A stretch of DNA of 64,000 bases from Gryllotalpicola ginsengisoli DSM 22003 (GTDB taxonomy: Bacteria > Actinomycetota > Actinomycetes > Actinomycetales > Microbacteriaceae), in NCBI RefSeq assembly GCF_000419445.1, contig NZ_AULK01000001.1, positions 744,001 through 808,000 on the forward strand, given 5' to 3'. The position numbers and the translations under genes were made by a program. Each line of letters begins with the position of its first letter. Within the stretch, counting starts at the first letter, position 1. Positions 17,608 to 25,605 of the stretch are shown piece after piece. Under the pieces are notes generated by a model. The model saw only the letters and a program-made list of their open reading frames with translations, was not told the origin of the DNA and ran no database searches.

Positions 17608-17760
17608 GCTTGACACTGTGGCGGCGGCACGGGGTCGGAAGCGAGCCGGCAGAGCACTTGTCAACAGATGTTCAACCGCACGAAACCGGCGGACAACACT
17701 GGGTGAACAAGCGTGGACACCCTTCGCGTGAGTGCGAGGAGCACCGCTTGTATAGTCAGG
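17608..17760. promoter_or_regulatory. Divergent promoter/operator region of the phosphonate locus
   Basis: Between the divergent FAD-enzyme and GntR genes. Rightward, TATAGT (17751-17756) stands 4 nt before GTG 17761. Leftward, CACAGT lies 7 nt before GTG 17607, and TTGACA occurs on the minus strand about 50 nt further upstream. An imperfect inverted repeat, TTGTCAACA-GA-TGTTCAACC, begins at 17659, with a related GTGAACAAG at 17703. These are plausible GntR operator half-sites. Confidence 0.45.
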
Positions 17761-18531
17761 GTGCGCGTTCCTCTCCACACGGTGATCGGCGATTGGATCC
17801 GGGACCAGATCTCGTCGGGGGCGCTGCCCGTCGGCGCCCCGCTCCCCTCGGAGGCGGAGTTGTGCGCGCGGTTCGGCTCGTCGCGCGGTCCGGTGCGGCA
17901 GGCGCTCGCGCAGCTGCGCAGCGAGGGGCTGATCGCCACCAGTCAGGGCCGGGTGCCCGCCGTGCAGGCGAGGCCGCTGGCCCAGTCGATCGACGACTTC
18001 TTCTCGTTCACGGCGTGGGTGCAGTCGTCGAGGCGCACGCCCGGGCAGAAGACCATCGAGATCGCGAGGCGGGTGCCGGAACCCGCCATCGCCGAGCGGC
18101 TGGGGCTCGAGGCATCCGATGAAGCCGTCGTGGTCGTGCGCCGTCGCACGATCGACGGCGAGCCCGTCATGCTGGAGCGCAGCTGGTACGTCGAGCAGGT
18201 GGGCCGGGAGATCTTCGCCTTCGACCCCGACGCCGGCTCGATCTTCGCCGAGCTCATCGCCCGCGGGGTGCCGCTCGATCACGGCACCCACACGATCGCC
18301 GCGATCGCCGCCGACGAACTCGACGCCGAACAGCTGGACGTGCCGATCGGCACACCGCTGCTGCGGGTCGAGCGCATCACCAGTTCGAGCGACGGAGTCG
18401 TGCTCGAGTACGCTGACGACCGCTATCGCACCGACCGGGCGCGGCTCGCGATCCGCAACTCCCGTTCGCGCTCCGCCGTCGCCGCGCCGAGCGAGGTACG
18501 CCGGCTCACACCAGAAGGGACCACGGCATGA
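17761..18531 (+). CDS. GntR family regulator with UTRA ligand domain (phosphonate locus)
   Basis: HutC-subfamily regulator. The N-terminal winged helix (residues 1-70) reads HTVIGDWIRDQI, LPSEAELCARFGSSRGPVRQAL and LRSEGLI. The C-terminal UTRA domain binds an effector (VVVVRRRTIDGEPVMLERS, TPLLRVERIT). From GTG 17761 it is 256 residues; starting further upstream would place the TATAGT box inside the coding sequence. It overlaps the phosphonatase-like gene (ATGA) and is divergent from the uptake operon. It probably represses the locus until an organophosphonate or its metabolite binds. A ligand cannot be named from sequence. Confidence 0.85.
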   Translation: MRVPLHTVIGDWIRDQISSGALPVGAPLPSEAELCARFGSSRGPVRQALAQLRSEGLIATSQGRVPAVQARPLAQSIDDFFSFTAWVQSSRRTPGQKTIEIARRVPEPAIAERLGLEASDEAVVVVRRRTIDGEPVMLERSWYVEQVGREIFAFDPDAGSIFAELIARGVPLDHGTHTIAAIAADELDAEQLDVPIGTPLLRVERITSSSDGVVLEYADDRYRTDRARLAIRNSRSRSAVAAPSEVRRLTPEGTTA

Positions 18532-19217
18532 CCATCCGTCTCGCCTCGCTGGACATGGCGGGCACGACCATCGCCGAGCAGGGCACGGTCTACGCCGTGC
18601 TGCGACGCACCGTGGAGGAGAGCACCGGCCGCCAGATCAGCGACGAGCTGCTCTCGAGGTGGGGCGGCACGGGCAAGCACGCCGCCATCGGCGGGCTGCT
18701 CAGCGAACTCGGCGAAGACGTGTCGCGCCAGGACGCGCTGTTCGAGGTGTTCAAGCAGACGCTCGCGGCCGAATACGCCGCCGATCCGCCCACTCTGATC
18801 CCGGGGGTGCGCGCGGCGGTCGGCGAGCTGCGCGCGGCCGGCGTCAAGGTCGCCCTGCAGACCGGCTACTCGCGCGACGTCGCCGAGCCGCTGCTCGAGA
18901 CCGTCGGCTGGGCGGTCGGCGACGACATCGACGCCCTGGTCACCTCCGACGAGGTGCCCGCCTCGCGGCCGGCTCCGTTCCTGATCTTCCGCACCATGGA
19001 GGCCACCGGCGTCACCGACGTCGCGCAGGTGCTCACCGCGGGCGACACCGCCAACGACCTCGGCGCCGGCGTCGCGGCCGGGGCGCGCTTCGTGGTCGGC
19101 GTGACGACCGGCGCGTACACGGCCGAGCAGCTCGGGACGCACCGCCACACGCATCTGCTGGCGTCGGCGGCGCAGCTGCCGGCGCTGCTGCGCAGCGAGG
19201 GCGAGCTGCCCTCCTAG
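18528..19217 (+). CDS. Phosphonatase-like HAD hydrolase (TIGR03351-like)
   Basis: Candidate phosphonoacetaldehyde hydrolase, releasing acetaldehyde and phosphate. It has 229 residues. HAD motif I DMAGTT holds the nucleophile Asp9 with the family's Ala-Gly-Thr. The cap contains GGTGKHAAIGGLL with Lys50, at the position of the Schiff-base lysine of PhnX. Motif II is QTGYSR, motif III SRPAPF (Arg where many HADs have Lys), motif IV AGDTANDLGAG. Coupling to gntR by ATGA and its place opposite the FAD enzyme support a two-step oxidation/cleavage pathway. The last base pairs, CTAG, are shared with the convergent LLM gene's stop. Confidence 0.83.
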   Translation: MTIRLASLDMAGTTIAEQGTVYAVLRRTVEESTGRQISDELLSRWGGTGKHAAIGGLLSELGEDVSRQDALFEVFKQTLAAEYAADPPTLIPGVRAAVGELRAAGVKVALQTGYSRDVAEPLLETVGWAVGDDIDALVTSDEVPASRPAPFLIFRTMEATGVTDVAQVLTAGDTANDLGAGVAAGARFVVGVTTGAYTAEQLGTHRHTHLLASAAQLPALLRSEGELPS

Positions 19218-20011
19218 AGCCGGTCGCGCCAGGCCAGCAGCCGCTTCACGCGCTCGATGCCGCCCGCGAGGTCGGGGGCGGAGATGCCGTGCGTGAACAG
19301 GGTGACGCCCTCGTCGACCAGTTGCGCGAGCTCGGCCTCCGGCAGCGTGTCGCGCATGCGCACCTCCGTCGACAGGGAGATCTCGGAGAGGTCGCGGCCG
19401 ACCGCGGCGGCGTGCTCGGCGAGGATGCCCTTCTTGCGGCGCAGAGTCTCGATGTCGCTGAAGCTGTGCCAGATGTCGGCGTGCTGGGCGACGATGCGCA
19501 GCGTCTTGCGCTCTCGCCCGCCGCCGATCATCACGGGGATGTCGCGGGTGGGCGGCGGATTCAGCTTCGCCCAGCGCGCCTCGATGCGCGGCATCGCCTC
19601 GGCGAGCGCGGCGAGCCGGGTGCCCGGGGTGCCGAACTCGAAGCCGTACTCGTCGTAGTCGCGCTGGAACCAGCCCGCGCCGATGCCGAAGATCAGCCGG
19701 CCCCGGCCGCCGTCGTGCGCCGAGATGTGGTCGACGGTGCGCGCCATGTCGGCCAGCACGTCCGGATTGCGGTACGAGTTGCAGGTCACCAGCGGCCCGA
19801 ACTCGACCCGCGTGGTCTGTTCCGCCCACGCGCCGAGCATCGTCCAGCCCTCGAAGTGCAGCCCGTCGGGCTCGCCGGAGAGCGGGAAGAAGTGGTCCCA
19901 GTTGAACAACACGTCGACGCCGAGCTGCTCGAGCTCGACGACCGTGTCGCGGATCTGCTGATAGCCGGCGTGCTGCGGAGCGATCTGAACGCCGATTCTG
20001 ATGGAGGTCAC
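19214..20011 (-). CDS. LLM-class F420/FMN-dependent oxidoreductase
   Basis: Luciferase-like (beta/alpha)8 enzyme of the actinobacterial F420 group (TIGR03560-like), 265 residues from GTG 20011. IRIGVQIAPQHAGYQQI starts the barrel, FNWDHFFPL follows, then EFGPLVTCNSYRNP and FGIGAGWFQRDYDEYG, the family's most recognisable stretch, and PVMIGGGRERKTLRIVAQHAD near residue 165. GTG 20011 follows TAAGTT by 7 nt; an in-frame TTG at 20020 would lie inside that box. Physiological substrate unknown. It is divergent from the glycopolymer exporter and convergent with the phosphonatase-like gene. Confidence 0.85.
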   Translation of the reverse strand: MTSIRIGVQIAPQHAGYQQIRDTVVELEQLGVDVLFNWDHFFPLSGEPDGLHFEGWTMLGAWAEQTTRVEFGPLVTCNSYRNPDVLADMARTVDHISAHDGGRGRLIFGIGAGWFQRDYDEYGFEFGTPGTRLAALAEAMPRIEARWAKLNPPPTRDIPVMIGGGRERKTLRIVAQHADIWHSFSDIETLRRKKGILAEHAAAVGRDLSEISLSTEVRMRDTLPEAELAQLVDEGVTLFTHGISAPDLAGGIERVKRLLAWRDRL

Positions 20012-20052
20012 GCCTCCCAACTTATCCAGACTGCACCCCTAGCATTGAGGCC
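20012..20052. promoter_or_regulatory. Back-to-back leaderless promoters
   Basis: Minus strand: TAAGTT (20024-20019), 7 nt, GTG 20011. Plus strand: TAGCAT (20040-20045), 7 nt, GTG 20053. Only 41 bp lie between the two starts. Confidence 0.6.
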
Positions 20053-20871
20053 GTGACCAGCTCCACGGCCGTGCGCCCCGCGCAGCGCACGCCCTTCGCC
20101 AGATACCGCCATTCGCTGTGGCTGCTGACGAAGCGCGACCTGTCGGTGCGGTACACCACGAACGCGCTCGGCTACGTGTGGTCGATCCTCGACCCGCTGC
20201 TCATGTCGCTGATCTACTTCTTCGTGTTCGTGCTGGTCATGCACCGCGGCGGCACGGGCGACCAGCCGTACATCGTGTACCTGATGGCGGGTCTGCTGCC
20301 GTGGACCTGGTTCAACAGCACGATCACGGATGCCTCGCGCGTGTTCTCGAAGGAGTCGAAGCTCGTGCGCTCGGTGAAGCTGCCGCAGTCGCTGTGGGTG
20401 GCGCGCATCGTGCTGTCCAAGGGCATCGAGTACATCGCCTCGCTCGCCGTGCTCGTCATCTTCGCCGTCCTCAACCACGCGCCCGTGACCGCCTACGTCG
20501 TGTGGTTCCCGCTCGGCATCGTGCTGCAGGCGATCCTCGTCTACGGACTGGGGCTGATCGTCGCGCCGCTCACCGTCTTCTACAAGGACCTCGAGCGGGC
20601 CATCCGTCTCATCCTCCGCGTGCTGTTCTACGCCTCGGCCGTGCTGTACTCGCCGGATGAGTGGCCGCAGGACTTCCACGGCTTCCCCGTCGGCCGCATT
20701 CTCGAGCTCAACCCGCTCACCGGCATCATGGGCCTCTACCGCTGCGCCTTCTGGCCGAAGGAGCTGGAGATGGGCCACGTGATCGTCTCGGCGGTCGGCT
20801 CGCTCGTGATTCTCGGCGTCGGCACCCTCGTCTTCCGCCGGTCGGTGCCCGCCGTGCTGAAGGAGATGTGA
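20053..20871 (+). CDS. Polysaccharide/teichoic acid ABC exporter permease (TagG/Wzm family)
   Basis: ABC-2 membrane subunit for export of an undecaprenyl-linked glycopolymer. It has 272 residues and six helices. Cytoplasmic word LTKRDLSVRYTTNALGYVWSI precedes helix 1, as in TagG and Wzm. GLLPWTWFNSTITDASRVF and VRSVKLPQSLWVAR are family-typical, as is LNPLTGIMGLYRCAFWP near the C-terminus. It overlaps the ATPase gene (TGATG). The start GTG is preceded by TAGCAT at leaderless spacing. Together with the two glycerophosphotransferase genes at 29.5-33.7 kb it suggests a teichoic-acid-like wall polymer. Confidence 0.88.
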   Translation: MTSSTAVRPAQRTPFARYRHSLWLLTKRDLSVRYTTNALGYVWSILDPLLMSLIYFFVFVLVMHRGGTGDQPYIVYLMAGLLPWTWFNSTITDASRVFSKESKLVRSVKLPQSLWVARIVLSKGIEYIASLAVLVIFAVLNHAPVTAYVVWFPLGIVLQAILVYGLGLIVAPLTVFYKDLERAIRLILRVLFYASAVLYSPDEWPQDFHGFPVGRILELNPLTGIMGLYRCAFWPKELEMGHVIVSAVGSLVILGVGTLVFRRSVPAVLKEM

Positions 20872-21668
20872 TGGTCGCGGTCGACTCCACCCCCGTCACC
20901 GGCACCGGCGGCAGCGGCTACGTCATCGAGGTCTCCGGCCTCGGCATCCGTTTCAAACGCAACAAGCGCGCCAAGCGGTCGTTCAAGGACCTGTTCGCCG
21001 GCCGTCGGCGGCGTGCGCGGCCGGACGAGTTCTGGGCGCTGCGCGACGTGACGTTCGGCATCCGCCAGGGCGAGGCGATCGGGGTCGTGGGCCGCAACGG
21101 GCAGGGCAAGTCGACCCTGCTGAAGCTGATCGCCGGCGTGCTCATCCCCGACGAGGGCTCGGTGCGCGTGCACCAGGGCGTCGCGCCGCTGATCGAGATC
21201 ACCGGCGGCTTCGTCGACGACCTCTCGGTGCGCGACAACGTGTACCTCACCGCGGGCCTGCACGGCATGACGAAGAAGCAGGTCGACGCGAAGTTCGACG
21301 AGATCGTCGAGTTCGCCGAGATCCCCGGGTTCCTCGACACGCCGTACAAGCACCTGTCCTCCGGCATGAAGGTGCGCATCGCGTTCAGCGTGATCACGCA
21401 GCTGGAGGAGCCGATCCTGATCGTGGACGAGGTGCTCGCAGTCGGCGACAAGGCGTTCCGCGAGAAGTGCTACGCCCGCATCGACCAGCTGCTCTCCGAG
21501 GGCCGCACGCTGTTCTTCGTCTCGCACTCCGAGCGCGACCTGAAGCGCTTCTGCACGCGCGGGCTGTACCTGAAGAAGGGGGAGCTGGTGATGGACGGGC
21601 CCATCGACGAGGTCATCGACCGCTACAACGCCGACTACAACACGCCGTCGCGGCCGGCGGCGGAGTAG
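20871..21668 (+). CDS. Polysaccharide/teichoic acid ABC exporter ATPase (TagH/Wzt family)
   Basis: ATP-binding partner of the permease, 265 residues. Walker A VVGRNGQGKSTLLKLIAG near residue 78; the TagH/Wzt-typical VAPLIEITGGFVDDLSVRDNVYL; signature HLSSGMKVRIAFSV; Walker B EPILIVDEVLAVGD; H-loop FVSHSERDL. It ends soon after the nucleotide domain, so it lacks the carbohydrate-binding C-terminal domain of Wzt. It also lacks the extracellular domain of Bacillus TagH. An N-terminal basic stretch RFKRNKRAKRSFKDLFAG precedes the core. AAGGAG is located 6 nt before ATG 20871. Confidence 0.9.
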   Translation: MVAVDSTPVTGTGGSGYVIEVSGLGIRFKRNKRAKRSFKDLFAGRRRRARPDEFWALRDVTFGIRQGEAIGVVGRNGQGKSTLLKLIAGVLIPDEGSVRVHQGVAPLIEITGGFVDDLSVRDNVYLTAGLHGMTKKQVDAKFDEIVEFAEIPGFLDTPYKHLSSGMKVRIAFSVITQLEEPILIVDEVLAVGDKAFREKCYARIDQLLSEGRTLFFVSHSERDLKRFCTRGLYLKKGELVMDGPIDEVIDRYNADYNTPSRPAAE

Positions 21669-21747
21669 CGAGGCGCGACTTCCCCCGCACAGGTAGGGTG
21701 CGGGTCGGGTTATCCCCCGTTTTCGCGAGGGCGTCGGATGCCGGTTC

Positions 21748-21753
21748 TACCGT
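21748..21753 (+). promoter_or_regulatory. -10 box (TACCGT) of the small gene at 21761
   Basis: TACCGT, 7 nt, then ATG 21761: the leaderless arrangement. It supports the small gene as real. Confidence 0.5.
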
Positions 21754-21760
21754 TCCCCGC

Positions 21761-22039
21761 ATGCCTGACCTGCCTCTCGCCTACCCCGTGCCCTGGTTGT
21801 TCATCCGCGACTATGCGCCGCGGTATGGGTTGAAGAACGCATCGCTCGAGACGCTGCGGAACGTGTGGTGTTCGCTTCTCGGCCCGGGCGCATTGCCGCT
21901 ACAGCTTCCGGTGAACGTGGAGCCGGGCCAGACGCTCTGGGTTCCCGTGCATGGAGCCGATCTGGCGCGAGACACGCTTCTCGTCGTGCGGTGGCGGCGC
22001 GAGAACGGCGAGGAATACCTGTGGCGTGCGGCGTTCTGA
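21761..22039 (+). CDS. Hypothetical 92-residue protein at the edge of the restriction island
   Basis: I do not recognise a family. The protein is soluble-looking, with an N-terminal LAYPVPWLFIRDYAPRYGL, a middle segment rich in Leu/Pro (GALPLQLPVNVEPGQTLW) and a C-terminal VVRWRRENGEEYLW. The last two segments suggest a small beta fold. The start is supported by a TACCGT box at leaderless distance. Its TGA abuts the TGA of the convergent Xre gene (TGATCA at 22037-22042). It could be an accessory gene of the restriction-modification system or an unrelated leftover; nothing decides. Confidence 0.6.
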   Translation: MPDLPLAYPVPWLFIRDYAPRYGLKNASLETLRNVWCSLLGPGALPLQLPVNVEPGQTLWVPVHGADLARDTLLVVRWRRENGEEYLWRAAF

Positions 22040-22363
22040 TCAGGCGCGGGCGCGCCGTTTGGCGTCACGTTTACGCTTCAACTCTTCAAGCGGTTCGCGC
22101 GGGGAAGTGCGCTCTCGCGGCGGCGGGACCATGTCGGCGTTCAGCCCCTCCGTCAACACGGCCAGGTCCACTCCGAGGGCATCGGCGATGCGGATCATGT
22201 TGTGCAGGTTCGGGTTGCGCTGACCGAGTTCGATCTTGCGGTAGGTGGACTCGTCGATCTCTGCCGCCTCAGACACCTGACGTTGTGTCGCACACAGCTC
22301 TTCACGTTCCGCTCGCAGTCGACGGCCGAATTCCTTCGTGGCAGAAGAGAGCGAATCCGGCAT
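22040..22363 (-). CDS. Xre-family helix-turn-helix regulator beside the restriction gene
   Basis: DNA-binding protein of 107 residues starting at ATG 22363 (GGAG just upstream). The HTH occupies residues 10-70: FGRRLRAEREELCATQRQVSEAAEIDESTY, RKIELGQRNPNLHNMIRIADALG. A basic tail follows (ELKRKRDAKRRARA). Being divergent from the restriction endonuclease gene across 111 bp, it is a good candidate for a controller (C) protein that delays restriction. The palindrome AACGCGCGCGTT (22381-22392) lies 17 nt upstream of its start and may be its own operator. An upstream ATG would add 22 residues of non-protein-like sequence. Confidence 0.8.
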   Translation of the reverse strand: MPDSLSSATKEFGRRLRAEREELCATQRQVSEAAEIDESTYRKIELGQRNPNLHNMIRIADALGVDLAVLTEGLNADMVPPPRERTSPREPLEELKRKRDAKRRARA

Positions 22364-22474
22364 ATCTCCAAACCTGGATGAACGCGCGCGTTTGGCCGAG
22401 GGCAGATGCACCCCTACTTTTAATGCCACGGGCGTTTTTGCCCGCTTATCTGTTCGTTCCGCCGGGGGTGCTTC
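22364..22474. promoter_or_regulatory. Divergent control region of the restriction-modification locus
   Basis: Holds a perfect 12-bp palindrome AACGCGCGCGTT (22381-22392). A second inverted repeat CGGGC-GTTTTT-GCCCG lies at 22429-22444, and TTATCT at 22446-22451 is a possible rightward -10 box. GGGGG ahead of ATG 22475 is the ribosome site. It is markedly richer in A/T than the genes around it. Confidence 0.5.
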
Positions 22475-25400
22475 ATGTCGTCAGATGCGGCTGCCGCACT
22501 TCAGAACCCGGTGATCAACTCCCCCTACGACCCGCCGACCCACTACTTCGTCGTCGGCCCGCACGGGCCGACGGGCGAGATCAAGGCGGGCCGTCGTCCG
22601 AGCGAGTCGTTCATTCCCATTCCGCAGTCGAAGAAGCGCGGCAAGAAGGCAGCGCATGACGACACCCTGGTCGAGATCGATTTCGACTTCACCGGCGAGC
22701 GCCGCCAGGCCAACTCGCTGATCAATCAGCTCCGGGACGATGTCGAGCTGTGGCGGGCCCGCGGCTACGAGCACGTCACGCACATCAGTCGCAAGCTGTT
22801 GCAGCACTGGGCCGACTCCACTCGCGAGAACCGGATCCTCTACGGTCAGCGCGAGGCCGCCGAGACGGCGATCTTCCTCACCGAGGCGGCAGGCAAGGGC
22901 ACCTATCGCGACTGGAGCCGCAGCCTCGACGAGGCCAATGCCGAATACAACTCCGGCCTTCCCCGGGTCGCGCTGAAGTTGGCGACCGGCTCGGGAAAGA
23001 CGGTAGTCATGGCGATGCTCATCGCATGGCAGACGCTGAACCGCCAGTACGCGTCAGGAAACGCTCAGAACCGGTGGGCGCAGAAGTTCCTGCTCGTCGC
23101 TCCCGGTATCACGATCCGCGACCGCCTTCAGGTGCTCAAGCCAACGCTGCAAGGCAACTACTACGACGAGCGCGAGATCGTGCCGCCCGATCTGCGTCAG
23201 CAGCTCAACTCCGCCCAGCTGGTGATCACGAACTACCACGCGTTCCTGCCGCGCGTGCGGCGCGAGTTCCAAGGGGTGAACGCGCTCACCAAGAACATCC
23301 TGAGCGAGAGTGACGACCCCGGCTTCTACAACGAGAGCGAGAGCGAGGTCGTGAGCCGGGTGCTGCGCGACTTCGGCAAGGTCGGCAAGAACGAGCCGAT
23401 CGTCGTCTTCAACGACGAGGCGCACCACTGCTACCAGGACAAGCCCCAGCACACCGCCGGAATCAAGCTGACCAAGGAGCAGGAAGCGGCGAATACCGAC
23501 GCCCGCGTCTGGTTCAAGGGCCTCCAGGCGGCGGCGAAGCTGCACCGCATCCCCCGCATCTTCGACCTCTCGGCGACGCCGTTCTACCTCTCCGGTTCCG
23601 GCTACACCGAGGGGTACCTGTTCCCCTGGGTGGTCAGCGACTACTCGCTGATGGACGCGATCGAGGCCGGCATCGTCAAGGTGCCGCGCGTTCCCGTGAA
23701 CGACGACTCGGCCGACGACACCCCCACCTACCTCGACTTGTGGCAGAAGATCGGCGACAAGCTGCCGAAACGGCAGAGCACGGTCATCACGGATGCGTCG
23801 GGGTGGAACCCTCCCGCCGAGCTGGAGGGCGCCCTCAACAACCTCTACGGAAGCTACGAGAAGTCGTTCGCGCGCTGGCAGGACGAGCTCGCGTCGCTCG
23901 GCGAGCCTCCTCCGGTGATGATCGTGGTCTGCCCCAACACGCTGGTCTCGAAGCTGGTCTACGAGTGGATCGCGGGACGAGAGATCACCGAAGGCGAGCA
24001 GACGATCCACACCGAGGGCAGGCTGCCGCTCTTCTCGAACGCCGAGCTGGGGCGGCGTCGCGCCCGGCCGCAGACGATCCTCGTCGACTCGGTTCAGCTC
24101 GAGTCTGGCGATGCGCTGAGCGCCGATTTCAAGTCCGCCGCCGCTGAGGAGATCGAAGCGTTCAAAGATGCATACCGCCGCAGCAGCCCGGGAGCGGACG
24201 CCGATCAGCTGAGCGACGCCGACATCCTTCGCGAGGTGCTCAACACCGTCGGCAAGAAGGGCAAGCTCGGCGAGCAGGTGCGCTGCATCGTCAGCGTCGC
24301 AATGCTCACCGAAGGATGGGACGCGAACACCGTCACCCACATCCTCGGCATCCGCGCCTTCGGCTCGCAGCTGCTCTGCGAGCAGGTTGTCGGGCGCGGA
24401 CTGCGGCGCCGCAGCTATGTGTTGAACGACGAGGGCAGGTTCGAGCCCGAGTACTCGAACGTGTACGGCATTCCGTTCGCGTTCATCCCGAGCGACGTGG
24501 TGCCGACCGAGAAGCCGCCCGCCCCGCCCGCGATCGAGGTCGGCACGGTCGAGGGCCGGGAGGAGTACCGCATATCCTTCCCGAAGCTCGACGGATACCG
24601 CCTCGAGATCCCCAGCGAGCACCTCTTCTTCGATCCGTCCGACGCCCGCCGCCTGCTCATCGGCCCGAGCACGGTGCCCGACGAAGTGACCGTCGAGGGC
24701 TATGTCGGCGAGTCCGAGGTCGTGAGAGACGACGTGCGCGACCCGCGGGAGCAGCGGGCCGCCTACCGCATCGCCGAATACGTCTACCGCCAGCACTTCA
24801 TGTCCGGCGACGAAGACATCCAGCCGTGGACCTTCCCGCGCTTGCGCGAGATCGCTTCGGAGTACCTGACGCAGTGCGTCGACTATGACGACGGCTTCGA
24901 CATCCGACACCTGCTGCGCACGACCGAGCGCCTTCACGAGGCGGCAGAGGCGATCTGGGACGGCATCACCCGGTACGGCGCGCGCGACGACGAGTCCCGG
25001 GTGCAACGCATCCGACCGCTGCTGCGCCGCTTCGATCCGATCGGCGACACGAGCGGCATCCGTTTTCTCACCCGCAAGGCGGTCTACGAGACGCGCAAGA
25101 GCGAGATCAGCCACGTCGTGCTCGACGGCCAGGGCGGCAACACGTGGGAGCAGCTGGTGGCGAGTCAGCTCGAGCTCATCGACGATGTCGCCGCCTACGT
25201 CAAGAACGACCACCTGGGTTTCACGATCCCGTACGTGCACAAGGGGCGCACGCACGCGTACGTGCCCGACTTCATCGTGCGGCTGCGGCGGCGCGACGGC
25301 GACGTGCAACGAATGCTCGTGATCGAGGTCTCCGGCGGTCAGAAGAGCCCGGGACCCACGATCGAGAAAGCCGACACCGCCCGCAACAGCTGGTGCGTCG

Positions 25401-25552
25401 CCGTGAACAACCACCGCGGATTCGGCCGCTGGGGCTACATCGAGCTGACCTCGATGGTCGGCGTCGAGGTGCAGCTGCGCGAAGCGATCGACAGTTTGTA
25501 CGCCGACAAGCCCATCGTCGGCGACCCCGATCTGCTGTCGGCGTTCCCGTGA
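22475..25552 (+). CDS. Type III-like restriction endonuclease subunit (SF2 helicase plus PD-D/ExK), BPTD_3080-like
   Basis: Restriction/translocation subunit of 1025 residues. After an N-terminal domain (to about 160) the helicase starts with motif I LATGSGKTVVMAML, Ia-like FLLVAPGITIRDRL, II FNDEAHHCYQD, III DLSATPFYLSG and VI QVVGRGLRRRSY. AMLTEGWDANTV sits before motif VI as in type III Res proteins. The C-terminal nuclease-like part has YVPDFIVRLRRR and, 13 residues later, MLVIEVSGGQK, in which the usual E-x-K lysine is Ser. It is followed by the methyltransferase gene (53 nt gap), i.e. res before mod, the reverse of classical type III order. Confidence 0.85.
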   Translation: MSSDAAAALQNPVINSPYDPPTHYFVVGPHGPTGEIKAGRRPSESFIPIPQSKKRGKKAAHDDTLVEIDFDFTGERRQANSLINQLRDDVELWRARGYEHVTHISRKLLQHWADSTRENRILYGQREAAETAIFLTEAAGKGTYRDWSRSLDEANAEYNSGLPRVALKLATGSGKTVVMAMLIAWQTLNRQYASGNAQNRWAQKFLLVAPGITIRDRLQVLKPTLQGNYYDEREIVPPDLRQQLNSAQLVITNYHAFLPRVRREFQGVNALTKNILSESDDPGFYNESESEVVSRVLRDFGKVGKNEPIVVFNDEAHHCYQDKPQHTAGIKLTKEQEAANTDARVWFKGLQAAAKLHRIPRIFDLSATPFYLSGSGYTEGYLFPWVVSDYSLMDAIEAGIVKVPRVPVNDDSADDTPTYLDLWQKIGDKLPKRQSTVITDASGWNPPAELEGALNNLYGSYEKSFARWQDELASLGEPPPVMIVVCPNTLVSKLVYEWIAGREITEGEQTIHTEGRLPLFSNAELGRRRARPQTILVDSVQLESGDALSADFKSAAAEEIEAFKDAYRRSSPGADADQLSDADILREVLNTVGKKGKLGEQVRCIVSVAMLTEGWDANTVTHILGIRAFGSQLLCEQVVGRGLRRRSYVLNDEGRFEPEYSNVYGIPFAFIPSDVVPTEKPPAPPAIEVGTVEGREEYRISFPKLDGYRLEIPSEHLFFDPSDARRLLIGPSTVPDEVTVEGYVGESEVVRDDVRDPREQRAAYRIAEYVYRQHFMSGDEDIQPWTFPRLREIASEYLTQCVDYDDGFDIRHLLRTTERLHEAAEAIWDGITRYGARDDESRVQRIRPLLRRFDPIGDTSGIRFLTRKAVYETRKSEISHVVLDGQGGNTWEQLVASQLELIDDVAAYVKNDHLGFTIPYVHKGRTHAYVPDFIVRLRRRDGDVQRMLVIEVSGGQKSPGPTIEKADTARNSWCVAVNNHRGFGRWGYIELTSMVGVEVQLREAIDSLYADKPIVGDPDLLSAFP

Positions 25553-25605
25553 CGCCGGCGCGAAGCATCCGTCACCCGTTCGCACAGCAGTAAGGCACAG
25601 CAGAC

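Noticed and set aside
17713-17760. Longer N-terminus for the GntR regulator from GTG 17713
   Set aside because: It would run through the TATAGT promoter hexamer and add 16 residues not typical of the winged-helix start.
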